Source of the DNA: a bacterium BMS3Bbin13
Lineage (GTDB): Bacteria > Pseudomonadota > Gammaproteobacteria > 21-64-14
Direction: 5' to 3'
DNA length: 64,000 nt
Assembly (NCBI GenBank): GCA_002897735.1
Contig: BDTW01000042.1
Span: 44,133-108,132, forward strand
The translations under genes were made by a program, and so were the position numbers. The notes under the pieces were generated by a model that made no database searches, was not told the origin of the DNA, and saw nothing but the letters and a program-made list of their open reading frames with translations. Position 1 is the stretch's first letter, and each line of letters opens with the position of its first letter. This document shows, piece by piece, positions 45,427 through 54,673 of the stretch.

Positions 45427-46284
45427 TTAGCCCAGCAGCACCCAACCGAGCGCGCCGAGACCCGCCGCCACGCAGTAGAAGGCGAACGGGCGCAGCGCCT
45501 GGAATTCATGGCGGTTGAAGTAGCGCATGAGGATCCAGGCGCTCGCATAGGCAAACACGCCCGCCACCAGTCCGGCGAGGAACACCAGCCCCACGCTCAT
45601 ATGCGCGTGGGCGGCGAAGAGCTTCGGTACCTCGAGGAGCCCGGCGGCGCCGATGATCGGCGTGGCCATCAGGAACGAGAAACGCGCCGCGTCCGCGTAG
45701 TCGAGCCCGGTCCCGAGCCCGGCCACCAGCGTCACGCCGGAGCGCGACATTCCGGGGATCAGCGCCAACGCCTGGGCGAAGCCGATGAGCAGCGCCTTGC
45801 CCCAGGAGAGGGTGTCCGGTCGGCGGTCCGCGCAGCGGTGTTTGAGCCGGTCCCCCGCCAGCAGCACCACACCGTTGAGTGCCAGGAACGCGGCTACCAC
45901 GCCGGCATCCGAGAACAGCAGGCGCAGGTGCTTTTCGAACGCCAGGCCCAGCAGTCCGGCGGGCACCGTCGCCACGACCAGCAGCCAGAACAGCCGCGCC
46001 TCGGGATTGTCCGCACGCCCGCGCGCGCGCGCCACGCCGGAGAACAGTGCCATCCAGTCGCGTCGAAAGAACAGGAACAGGGCGCCGGCGGTGCCCAGGT
46101 GCAGGACGACGAGGAACGGGAGGAAGTCCGGATTGTATCGGTTCAGGTTCCAGTGCAGCAGGGTGGTGAGTAGCACGCCGTGCCCCAGACTGCTGATGGG
46201 AAACAGTTCCGTAATGCCCTGCATTACGGCGAAGAGCAGGATATGCGCGGTGTCGATCAAGGGGGTGGTGTCCCGGCGGCGCAA
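45427..46284 (-). CDS. uppP: Undecaprenyl-diphosphatase
   Basis: FAVMQGITELFPISSLGHGVLL and LIPGMSRSGVTLVAGL motifs. Confidence 0.93.
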   Translation of the reverse strand: MRRRDTTPLIDTAHILLFAVMQGITELFPISSLGHGVLLTTLLHWNLNRYNPDFLPFLVVLHLGTAGALFLFFRRDWMALFSGVARARGRADNPEARLFWLLVVATVPAGLLGLAFEKHLRLLFSDAGVVAAFLALNGVVLLAGDRLKHRCADRRPDTLSWGKALLIGFAQALALIPGMSRSGVTLVAGLGTGLDYADAARFSFLMATPIIGAAGLLEVPKLFAAHAHMSVGLVFLAGLVAGVFAYASAWILMRYFNRHEFQALRPFAFYCVAAGLGALGWVLLG

Positions 46285-46428
46285 GGAAGGTTTGCCGGTC
46301 GGGGCGGATGGCCGCGGCCGCTCCGGCCCTGCGCCGCGGGCGTGTCGGCGACGCGCAACGATGGTACCCTAAGCGCGCTCGCAGATGAACCGCACTCGCA
46401 GATGAACCGCGTCGGTAAGGGAGGGTAG

Positions 46429-47025
46429 ATGCAGCTCAAAGAGCGTGTGCGTAACATCCTCCTCAAGCCGAAGCACGAATGGGAGGTCATCGCCGGCGAG
46501 GACACCACTATCGGCGCGCTGTACCGCGGGTACATCGTCCCGCTCGCGGCCATCGGGCCGGTGGCCCTGTTGATACGCTTCTCACTCATGGGCGGGGGGA
46601 TGCCGGGCGGCGGACACCCCCAACCCTCACCCCTGCCCGGTCCGGGCCAGGCGGTACTCGCATTCGCCCTCAACATGGCGGCGGTGTTCGTGGTGGCTCT
46701 GTTGGTGGATGTGCTGGCGCCGATTTTCGGCGGGCGCAAAAACCCGGTCCAGGCACTGAAGGTCGCCGCCTATGCCAGTACCCCGGGCTGGATCGCCAGC
46801 GTGTTCGTGCTGGTCCCGATCCTGACCGTCCTGGCGCTGGCGGCGGGGGTGTACGGACTGTATCTCCTCTATCTCGGTCTGCCGCCCGTAATGGGGGCGC
46901 CGCGCGAGCGCGCGCTGGGCTATACCATCGTGGTGGTGATCGCCGTGGTGCTGGTCTATATCGCGATGGGTCTCATCGCCGGGATGGTCATGTCGCCGAT
47001 GATGCCGTCGGGGCCCGGGCATTGA
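46429..47025 (+). CDS. YIP1-family membrane protein
   Basis: RVRNILLKPKHEWEVIAGEDTTIGALYRGYIVPLAAIGPVA; APIFGGRKNPVQALKVAAYASTPGWIA. Confidence 0.85.
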   Translation: MQLKERVRNILLKPKHEWEVIAGEDTTIGALYRGYIVPLAAIGPVALLIRFSLMGGGMPGGGHPQPSPLPGPGQAVLAFALNMAAVFVVALLVDVLAPIFGGRKNPVQALKVAAYASTPGWIASVFVLVPILTVLALAAGVYGLYLLYLGLPPVMGAPRERALGYTIVVVIAVVLVYIAMGLIAGMVMSPMMPSGPGH

Positions 47026-47047
47026 GGACACCGCGGCGGGGCGCCCG

Positions 47048-47923
47048 TCACGGTACGCGGATACCGATCCGTCGCAGGGCGGTGTCCATCTGATCGGCCC
47101 AGCCGCGGTTGGCGCTCGGGCTGGCCGGGCTTGGATGGGGAACCCAGCCGGTGGCGACGCCGCTGCCGGCGAGCACCTCTGCGATGCGGGTTTGGGCGAA
47201 GCGGCCCACGCCCAGCACATGGCGCGGCGCCAGGGTGCGGACCGAGCGGGCGAGCGCCCGGTCGCAGGCCGCGAACAGCCCGGCGCGCTCCACGGCCGGC
47301 AGCCGGTCCGGCGTGCGGTTGCGCCCGGTGCTCTCCATGAAGCACAGCGGGCAGTAGTTGATCACCAGAAAGCGGGCGAAGAAACGTCGCGGCGTGCCGA
47401 ACCGTTCGCGCGCCCATCCCCACAGGCGCCCTCCGCTGACCTCGCGGCGCCGGCAGGCGAAGCCGAGCACCGGTCGCTTGGGGTGCTCCCGGCGCGGTCG
47501 CGCGACCGGGGCCTCGATGCCCAGCCAGTCGCGCACCATCTCCACGTCGCCGAACGGCACGCCGGTCTGGGCCATGCCCCATGGGCCGGGGTTCATGCCC
47601 ACCAGGATCACCTCGCGGGTGCCGGTACCGTAGCGGCGCAGGTAGTCGCGGTGCGGCGCCCAGGCGTATTCGAGGGGGTTGTACACGTGGGTGACCGGTG
47701 CCGCGAAGCGCAGCCCCGCCACCTCGGCGCCGAGCCGGCGCGCGGTCGTCACCAAGTCCAATCGCCCGCCCTCCCTGCGCCCGGACCGGCGGCGGCAGGT
47801 GCCGCGCCGCAGTCCTGTGTCGCCCGCCGCACCGCGGCACGGGGGGATGGCTCGCGCCGGTTTCCGAACACCCGCGGGGTCTCCCATCCATCTCCTCGCC
47901 CCCGCTTTCGCGCGAGAGGGCAA
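47048..47923 (-). CDS. SMUG1-type uracil-DNA glycosylase
   Basis: ILVGMNPGPWGMAQTGVPFGD, FLVINYCPLCFM, WVPHPSPASPSANRGW; start uncertain. Confidence 0.9.
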   Translation of the reverse strand: MPSRAKAGARRWMGDPAGVRKPARAIPPCRGAAGDTGLRRGTCRRRSGRREGGRLDLVTTARRLGAEVAGLRFAAPVTHVYNPLEYAWAPHRDYLRRYGTGTREVILVGMNPGPWGMAQTGVPFGDVEMVRDWLGIEAPVARPRREHPKRPVLGFACRRREVSGGRLWGWARERFGTPRRFFARFLVINYCPLCFMESTGRNRTPDRLPAVERAGLFAACDRALARSVRTLAPRHVLGVGRFAQTRIAEVLAGSGVATGWVPHPSPASPSANRGWADQMDTALRRIGIRVP

Positions 47924-48141
47924 CGGCCTTTCAAATCAAACGATATGAGATCCATGGAGTGATCCGGATTCAATGGCCGGGGGTGAGGGGGGGCATAGCG
48001 GACTTCGACGCCACTGTAGGTGATTCGATGGGGGCGTGGCAATCGCCCCGACTCCGAGCGTGCGCGAGGTGCCGACGGTGCGTTATTGTAATACAGTCGT
48101 GGGACTGGGATGCGGCCGTGCCGCTCGGTGTGGAGGGGGCT

Positions 48142-48795
48142 ATGGGTACCGAGCCGGATTGGGAACACGCGGCGTTGCTGGTGGTGGACGTGCAGCCGGA
48201 CTTCATGCCCGGCGGTGCGCTGCCGGTGTCCGAAGGCGACCGGATCCTCGCGCCGCTGCGCCGGCTGCTCGAATCCGGTCGTTTCCGGCACCGGGTCGCG
48301 ACCCAGGACTGGCATCCGCCCGGGCACATCTCCTTCGCCAGCCGTCATTCGGGGCGCGCGCCGTTCGACACCCTCGGACTCTACGGTCATCCGCAGATGC
48401 TGTGGCCGGATCACTGCATACGAGGCACGGCCGGCGCGGCGTTGCACCCGGCCCTGCCCTGGGAGCGCGTCGACCTGATCCTGCGCAAGGGGACCGATCC
48501 GCAGGTCGACTCCTACAGCGGATTTCGCAACAACTGGGATCCGCGCGGCGAGCGCCCGCCCACGGGGCTGGCCGGCTACCTGCGCGAACGCGGCGTGCGC
48601 GAGGTCTATCTGTGCGGGCTGGCGCGCGAGGTATGCGTGAAGTGGACCGCGGAGGATGCCGTGGAGGCCGGCTTCCGGACCCGCCTGCTGTGGGACCTGA
48701 CCCGCGCGGTCGACCCCGGGGCCGACGAGGCGTTGCGCGCCGATCTGACACGCCGCGGCGTCGAGATCATCACCTCGGATCGGCTGCCGGGATGA
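48142..48795 (+). CDS. pncA: Nicotinamidase/isochorismatase family
   Basis: LLVVDVQPDFMPGGALPV, TQDWHPPGHISFASRH, LWPDHCIRGTAGA, VYLCGLAREVCVKWTAEDA. Confidence 0.93.
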   Translation: MGTEPDWEHAALLVVDVQPDFMPGGALPVSEGDRILAPLRRLLESGRFRHRVATQDWHPPGHISFASRHSGRAPFDTLGLYGHPQMLWPDHCIRGTAGAALHPALPWERVDLILRKGTDPQVDSYSGFRNNWDPRGERPPTGLAGYLRERGVREVYLCGLAREVCVKWTAEDAVEAGFRTRLLWDLTRAVDPGADEALRADLTRRGVEIITSDRLPG

Positions 48796-49835
48796 GCGGC
48801 GGGGGACTCGATGACGGGCGCACCGGGGCGGATGACGCGGGCGGCCCGGACGAGGCCGCAGCGCCGTACGCGCGCCTCGGTCCGGAGACGGTACTGGCCG
48901 CGGTCGAGAGCGCGGGCTACTCCTGCGACGGGCACCTGCTCGCGCTCAACAGCTACGAGAACCGGGTCTACCAGGTCGGCATCGAGGATGCGCCGCCGCT
49001 GGTCGTGAAATTCTACCGCCCGGGGCGCTGGAGCGACGCGCAGATCCTGGAGGAGCACCACTACACTCTGGAGTTGGCCGAGCGGGAGATCCCGGTGGTG
49101 GCGCCGCTCGTCGACGGCGAAGGTCGTACCTTGCTGTGCCATGGTCCGTTTCGCTTCGCACTCTATCCGCGTCGCGGCGGGCGCGCTCCGGACCTGGAAG
49201 ACCCCGGGCAGCTCGAGCAGTGCGGGCGGTTTCTGGGACGTATCCATGCCTACGGCGCAGTGCGCCCATTCGAGCACCGCCCGGAGTTGAGCGTCGAACA
49301 GTTCGGGGTCGAGTCCTATCGCTACCTGCTCGAACACGGCTTCATCCCGCGCGGCCTGGAGGCGGCCTACCGCACGCTCGCCGAAGACCTGATTGCGCGC
49401 GTGCGCGCCTGCTACGAGCGCGCCGGTACACCGGCGCGGCTGCGTCTGCACGGGGACTGCCACCCCGGCAATATCCTGTGGACCGACGAGGGTCCGCACA
49501 TCGTCGACTTCGACGACGCGCGCACCGGTCCCGCCATACAGGATTTGTGGATGTTCCTGTCGGGCGATCGGGCCTTCATGACCGCCCGACTCGCGGACCT
49601 GCTGGAGGGTTACACGCAGTTCCAGTCCTTCGATCCCCGGGAACTGCATCTGATCGAGGCACTGCGCACGTTGCGCATGCTGCACTACGCGGCCTGGATC
49701 GCGCGACGCTGGGGCGATCCCGCCTTCCCGCGGGCGTTCCCGTGGTTCGCCGGCGGTCGCTACTGGGACGAGCACATCTTGTCGCTGCGCGAGCAGGCCG
49801 CGCTCATGGACGAGCCGCCGCTGGTCTGGTCATGA
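48792..49835 (+). CDS. srkA: Stress-response kinase A-like (YihE/SrkA family)
   Basis: LNSYENRVYQVGIEDAPPLVVKFYRPGRW; LRLHGDCHPGNILWTDEGPHIVDFDDARTGPAIQDLWM. Confidence 0.93.
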   Translation: MSGGGLDDGRTGADDAGGPDEAAAPYARLGPETVLAAVESAGYSCDGHLLALNSYENRVYQVGIEDAPPLVVKFYRPGRWSDAQILEEHHYTLELAEREIPVVAPLVDGEGRTLLCHGPFRFALYPRRGGRAPDLEDPGQLEQCGRFLGRIHAYGAVRPFEHRPELSVEQFGVESYRYLLEHGFIPRGLEAAYRTLAEDLIARVRACYERAGTPARLRLHGDCHPGNILWTDEGPHIVDFDDARTGPAIQDLWMFLSGDRAFMTARLADLLEGYTQFQSFDPRELHLIEALRTLRMLHYAAWIARRWGDPAFPRAFPWFAGGRYWDEHILSLREQAALMDEPPLVWS

Positions 49836-49880
49836 CCGTGGTGCCGGACGCGCGCCCGGTGCGGTCGGTATAATCGCACC

Positions 49881-50273
49881 ATGGAATTTTTCGCCGCCGT
49901 CGCGTGCCGTCCGGCCGCCGCGCGCCTGCATGCGCGGCTGACCGTGGCCGATTTGCCGTGCTGGTGCGCCTCCATCGAGCGGGTGCTGGCCGATCACGGT
50001 GCGGACGGCGAGATCTATACCGTGTGGGGGCGGTTCCGGGTGCACCGCGAGGAGATTCGCGACGGTGTGCGCTTCACGCTGCCCGGTTGTCCCAACGCGC
50101 TCGCGTGGACCGTGCGCCGTGACGAGTCCGCGGGGCTGTTGGTCCATTGCACCATCGATCGCCGCGACCCCGATCCGGATTTCGTCGCCTCGCTGCAACG
50201 ATTCGTCGCCGACTGGGCGCACGGATTGGCACGGCTGGCGCAGGATCCGGGGGAGGGCGCACGGGCGTCATGA
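49881..50273 (+). CDS. Hypothetical protein
   Basis: Co-oriented ORF between srkA-like and dsbA-like genes; no confident family. Confidence 0.6.
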   Translation: MEFFAAVACRPAAARLHARLTVADLPCWCASIERVLADHGADGEIYTVWGRFRVHREEIRDGVRFTLPGCPNALAWTVRRDESAGLLVHCTIDRRDPDPDFVASLQRFVADWAHGLARLAQDPGEGARAS

Positions 50274-50328
50274 TCGTGGATCCGGACTATACTTGGAGTT
50301 GAAAACTCCCGGGTGTGGCGCGGTGGTC

Positions 50329-50952
50329 ATGGGCAAACCGACACGGTTGGTCACGGTGTTCGTCGACTATATCTGTCCGTTCTGCTATGTGGGCGTGGCC
50401 CGTCTGGACGCCTTGCGCGCCACCTATGATCTGCGGGTCAACTGGTGTTTCCTGGAGATCCGTCCGGGGAATTCCCCGGACACCGAGCCGGTGGAGACGC
50501 CGCCCTACGAGCCGGAGCGGCTCAGGCGCAAGATGGAACGTCTCGCGCGCATGGCCGAGGAGGAGGGTCTGCATTTCGCCGATCTCACGGTGTCGACCAA
50601 CTCGCATCGGGCACTGCTGCTGGCGGAGGCGGCGAAAGAGGACGGGCGCGAGCCCTTCTATCGATTGCACCGGCGCATCTACCACGCCTATTTCGGCGAG
50701 GGCCGCAACATCGGCCGGGAGGCGGTGCTGTGTGAACTGGCGGCGGAGTGCGGGCTGGGTCCGCGCACCCCCGAACGCGCCTGGTCCGAACCGCGCTACG
50801 AGGAGCGCTTGGCGCGTAACCGCTTGCTGGCCATGCAACTCGATGTCACGGATACGCCGACCTACTTCTTCGGTGACACCCGGGTGGCCGGCGCGGTGCC
50901 GACCGGGCGGCTCGCGGAGGCCGCGCGCGTAGGCGATGTCCCGGTCCACTGA
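50329..50952 (+). CDS. DsbA/FrnE-family oxidoreductase
   Basis: VFVDYICPFCYVGVARLD active site; C-terminal VTDTPTYFFGDTRVAGAVP. Confidence 0.9.
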   Translation: MGKPTRLVTVFVDYICPFCYVGVARLDALRATYDLRVNWCFLEIRPGNSPDTEPVETPPYEPERLRRKMERLARMAEEEGLHFADLTVSTNSHRALLLAEAAKEDGREPFYRLHRRIYHAYFGEGRNIGREAVLCELAAECGLGPRTPERAWSEPRYEERLARNRLLAMQLDVTDTPTYFFGDTRVAGAVPTGRLAEAARVGDVPVH

Positions 50953-51036
50953 CCGGGATGTTGGGAAGGCCCCGGACGGGAATGGCGCTTAGCCAAACCC
51001 CCGCCGTTCGAGGCGGACCGAATGGTGTCGATCGTC

Positions 51037-51176
51037 GTCGGCGGGGCGAGCCCCGCCCCACGGGATTTTTGGTTGGGGTGATTGGGTAGGGCCGGGCTCG
51101 CCCGGCCGACGTCGTTGGAATTCCCGCGGCGGCGTTGCGATTTCGGGTGTTGTCGGCGGGGCGAGCCCCGCCCTAC
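51037..51176. repeat. Cluster of three REP/BIME-like palindromes
   Basis: gtcggcggggcgagccccgcccca, gtagggccgggctcgcccggccgac, gtcggcggggcgagccccgccctac. Confidence 0.8.
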
Positions 51177-51235
51177 GGGGAACCCGCTTCGGTCGTTCGA
51201 GCGACCGGCGTGCAGATTCGGCCGCCTCTGCGCGT

Positions 51236-51439
51236 TCAGTAGTGCGGCGGCGGCGTCTCCTCCGAGGCGGGTGCCACGGGGGACGGGGCGAGTTCGCGCA
51301 CCTGTTCCATCAGTCGTTCCACGCGTTCCCGGAGCCGGTCGATCATCCGCTGCTGTTCCACCACGGCGCGGTCGAGCGTCTCGATGGCCGCCTCCTGATG
51401 TGTGAGGCGGATCTCCAGATCGGTCATACGCTGTTCCAT
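51236..51439 (-). CDS. slyX: SlyX family protein
   Basis: DLEIRLTHQEAAIETLDRAVVEQQRMIDRLRERVERLMEQV...PPPHY. Confidence 0.9.
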   Translation of the reverse strand: MEQRMTDLEIRLTHQEAAIETLDRAVVEQQRMIDRLRERVERLMEQVRELAPSPVAPASEETPPPHY

Positions 51440-51578
51440 GGTCCACCTCGCTCGTCGTGACCTCTCCGGCACCCGCCGTGCGGTCCGGTTCCGCCCATGG
51501 TAACGCAGCAGGGCGCTTGCGGGGCGACTCCGTATGGGCTTGTGATATTCTGAACGCGATGATAAGGGATGTGCGGTC

Positions 51579-51785
51579 ATGCTGGATGAAGAAGTAGAGG
51601 CGACTAAGTGCAGGTTAGGTGAACTGCGCGTGGAGCACCGTGACCTGGACGACGCCATCGCCCGCCTCTCATCCGATCCCCTGGTGGATCAGTTGCAGCT
51701 GCGCCGGCTCAAGAAGCGCAAACTGTTGCTGAAGGATCTGATCGCCAGACTGGCGAGCCGGCTGATACCCGATCTCGACGCATGA
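51579..51785 (+). CDS. DUF465/YdcH family protein
   Basis: EHRDLDDAIARLSSDPLVDQLQLRRLKKRKLLLKDLIARL. Confidence 0.87.
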   Translation: MLDEEVEATKCRLGELRVEHRDLDDAIARLSSDPLVDQLQLRRLKKRKLLLKDLIARLASRLIPDLDA

Positions 51786-51817
51786 GCACGGGTGTCCGGG
51801 CGACGTCCCCGGCGTTC

Positions 51818-52240
51818 TCAATCCTCGGACGCGACCGCACCGCGGAGCCGCTTGGCGGCCCCGCGGCGGCGCTTGTCTTCCAGACGGCGTTTCCTTTCCG
51901 CGCTGCTCGGGCGGGTCGCGACGCGCGGCACCGGGGGCTGTGCGGCGCGCCGGATCCAGCGAACGAGGCGCTCGCGGGCATCGCGCCGGTTGCGCTCGCG
52001 CGTACGAAATCGCTGCGCCTCGATGATGAACACCCCGCGGGTGTTGATTCGCCGCCCCGCCAGGCGCCGCAGCCGCGTGCGCACCTCCTCGGGGAGCGAG
52101 CGCGAGCCGGCCACATCGAAACGCAGTTGCACCGCGGTGGCCACCTTGTTGACGTTCTGGCCGCCGGGCCCCGAGGCGCGGATGAACCGCTCCTCGATCT
52201 CGTCCTCGTCGAGCGAGAGATTGAGGGTGACATGGATCAT
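51818..52240 (-). CDS. arfB: Alternative ribosome-rescue factor / peptidyl-tRNA hydrolase ArfB
   Basis: FIRASGPGGQNVNKVATAVQLRFDV GGQ motif, basic C-terminus. Confidence 0.93.
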   Translation of the reverse strand: MIHVTLNLSLDEDEIEERFIRASGPGGQNVNKVATAVQLRFDVAGSRSLPEEVRTRLRRLAGRRINTRGVFIIEAQRFRTRERNRRDARERLVRWIRRAAQPPVPRVATRPSSAERKRRLEDKRRRGAAKRLRGAVASED

Positions 52241-52317
52241 CGGGTCAGGGTACGCGCCGGCATGCGGCCCCTCAAGTCGGATTCGGGCGCCGTCGCCGCG
52301 GTGCCGGGATAGGCCGA

Positions 52318-52610
52318 TGCCCCGGGGAACGGCGAACTGGTATGTCTATATCCTCGAGTGCCGCGACGGCACTTTCTATACCGGAATCACCACCGATCCG
52401 GTACGCCGCCTTGCCGAGCACAATCGCGGCGCTTTGGGTGCCCGCTACACGCGCGCCCGGCGCCCGGTTCGCCTGGTCTATCAGGAGCCGGCGGCCTCGC
52501 GCGCGGCGGCCTCGCGCCGCGAGCATGTCCTGCGGCGTCTGCACCGTGCGGACAAACGGACCCTCGTGGCCGCCGGGTCCGCGGAAGACCGTGTCGTTTC
52601 CGTCGAATAG
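52318..52610 (+). CDS. GIY-YIG nuclease family protein
   Basis: WYVYILECRDGTFYTGITTDPVRRLAEHNRG. Confidence 0.9.
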
Positions 52611-52994
52611 TTCCGCTATTCGACTACGCGCGGATCCCGCCCGCCTTTTCGTCGGGGCCGTGGCACGGATGCCCGCCGCCGTGTGACCGTTCGGTTCGGG
52701 CTTGGCGGGACTGTTCTCCGTCCCGGCATCTGCGTCGCCCCTCTCTGCGTCGTAAACCGCGAGGCCGGTATTCCACATCGCCGCCGCATACCAGCGCGGC
52801 GGAAAAAGGAGTCGAGAGAGGGGAAACAGCGCCCGGGCGCATAGGGCCGTCCGTGGCGCATTACAGGGGCGCCCTCCCGAGTATTCGCGGTCCCTTTGGG
52901 GGGCCGTCCGCCCGTTGGGCGGCCGAAGGCATTCTTTCTTCTATAATAATAAGCACCATATGAGCGGGAAATTGCGCAACCATGCCCGGGGGGC

Positions 52995-53023
52995 TTGACA
53001 TCCCAAAATTTATTTTCTAACCT
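52995..53023 (+). promoter_or_regulatory. Candidate promoter of the DrsE2 operon
   Basis: TTGACA-N17-TAACCT in a locally AT-rich stretch, followed by the palindrome TTACGTAA (53024-53031). Confidence 0.5.
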
Positions 53024-53131
53024 TTACGTAAGATATATATACAGAGAGGCCCAATGGCCTGCGTTCGGCGGGATCTGTTTTCAGATACGGACGCAGGTGA
53101 TCGAAATCAAAGCGAAGAGGAGGGCGAAGGA

Positions 53132-53743
53132 ATGGCGACCTCACCGGAAAACATGCGGCGGGAACAGCTCGATTCATGGTTCGACCAGCGCCTGGGTGAG
53201 CGGCTTCCCGAAAAACTGAAGGAGATCGAGGCGGCGAAAACTCCTTCCATGACGATCATCGTCACCAAGGGCACGCTGGACTGGGCCTATCCACCGTTCA
53301 TTCTGGCTTCCACCGCCTCCGCGCTGGGCTGGGAGGTGTCCACATTTTTCACCTTCTACGGTCTGCTGCTGCTGAAGAAGGATCTCGGCACCACGCTCAG
53401 TCCGCTTGGCAATCCGGCCATGCCGATGAAGATGCCGTTCGGTCCCCGGTGGTTCCAGAACATCGAGTGGCCGATACCGAACCTGATCATGGCAAACGTC
53501 CCCGGCTTTGAGAAGTTTGCCACGGCCCTGATGAAGAAGACTTTCAAGAACAAGGGGGTGGCCACGGTCGAGGAACTGCGTCGGTTATGCCTGGAGGCGG
53601 GCGTGAAAATGATCGCCTGCCAGATGACGGTGGACGTGTTCGGTTACAGCCGGGATGACTTCATTCCCGAGGTGGCGGACTACGCGGGTGCGGCCAGTTT
53701 TCTGCCGGTCGCGCAAAAAAGCGACGTAACGCTGTTTATCTGA
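53132..53743 (+). CDS. DsrE/DsrF-like (DrsE_2) family protein
   Basis: MTIIVTKGTLDWAYPPFILASTASALGWEVSTFFTFYGLLLLKKDL; MIACQMTVDVFG; RBS aggagggcgaagg. Confidence 0.87.
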   Translation: MATSPENMRREQLDSWFDQRLGERLPEKLKEIEAAKTPSMTIIVTKGTLDWAYPPFILASTASALGWEVSTFFTFYGLLLLKKDLGTTLSPLGNPAMPMKMPFGPRWFQNIEWPIPNLIMANVPGFEKFATALMKKTFKNKGVATVEELRRLCLEAGVKMIACQMTVDVFGYSRDDFIPEVADYAGAASFLPVAQKSDVTLFI

Positions 53744-53816
53744 TCCTTCAGTCGAATCACCCCCGGTGTGGCCGGGGGCCTACCTCCACTGAGTCAATAA
53801 ACACTCGGGTGACACC

Positions 53817-54125
53817 ATGAATATCACGAAACTGCCCATACGTGGAAAAGAACCGGACATCAGGGCGTTTGCCGAAATCGATCCGGAAAAATCGGGTCCG
53901 CAGCACGCCGCGGTCCTGATCCATACCAACGGCGCCCTTGACGAATCGGCCGCCCGGCATGTGATTCATAAGCTGAATCAGGTCGAGGGGGTTTCCGAAA
54001 CACGGTTCACCCTCGAAAAGGATCATCTGATCATGGTGGCCTATGACCAACATGCTGTAAAAGCGGTGCAGTTGCTGGAAAAGGTGAGGGAACTCGGACA
54101 TGAAGCACAGCTCGTCGGGCTGTAG
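53817..54125 (+). CDS. HMA-fold-like small protein lacking CxxC
   Basis: ESAARHVIHKLNQVEGVSETRFTLEKDHLIMVAYDQHAVKAVQLLEKVRELGHEAQLV resembles a ferredoxin-like HMA fold. Confidence 0.65.
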   Translation: MNITKLPIRGKEPDIRAFAEIDPEKSGPQHAAVLIHTNGALDESAARHVIHKLNQVEGVSETRFTLEKDHLIMVAYDQHAVKAVQLLEKVRELGHEAQLVGL

Positions 54126-54135
54126 AGGGACGCAC

Positions 54136-54651
54136 ATGCCGGGAAAACAGGAGATCAGTGCCGCCGACCGGAACGGACCCGACTATAAAATCGGCGAGGT
54201 CGCCGGGCTGCTGGATACGACTCCCCGAACATTGCGGTTCTACGAGGAACAGGGCATGTTGACGCCGTTCCGGACCGCCAGGGGGACGCGGCTCTATTCG
54301 CAAGAGGATATTGCGCGCCTGCGTGTCATTCAACATCTGGTGCGTCTCGATGTGCCCTTGCGCACCGTCCGCGAACTGGCCGTTGCCCGACCTGAAAGCC
54401 GAAGCGGAGACGAGGCCAGTCACAAGGTCTTCGCGTTGTTGAACGAACTCCGCCTGGATGTGGAAGAGAAGAAACGGGAATGTCAGGATGCGCTGCGGCA
54501 GATCTCCGCCGCCCTGCAACTCGTCGAGCAGTGTTTCGGATGCCGGAACAAGCCCACTTCCCGGGGCTGCAAAGGCTGCCCGGTGGAGGCGCAAACCGAT
54601 AAGTCGCGCCTGTTCCACCTGATTTTGGATCAGGGGAAAGCCATGAGATAA
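54136..54651 (+). CDS. MerR-family regulator with C-terminal Cys cluster
   Basis: YKIGEVAGLLDTTPRTLRFYEEQGMLTPFRTARGTRLYSQEDIARL; C-terminal CFGCRNKPTSRGCKGCP. Confidence 0.92.
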   Translation: MPGKQEISAADRNGPDYKIGEVAGLLDTTPRTLRFYEEQGMLTPFRTARGTRLYSQEDIARLRVIQHLVRLDVPLRTVRELAVARPESRSGDEASHKVFALLNELRLDVEEKKRECQDALRQISAALQLVEQCFGCRNKPTSRGCKGCPVEAQTDKSRLFHLILDQGKAMR

Positions 54652-54673
54652 CCCCGTGCGCGGACCGGCCGTT

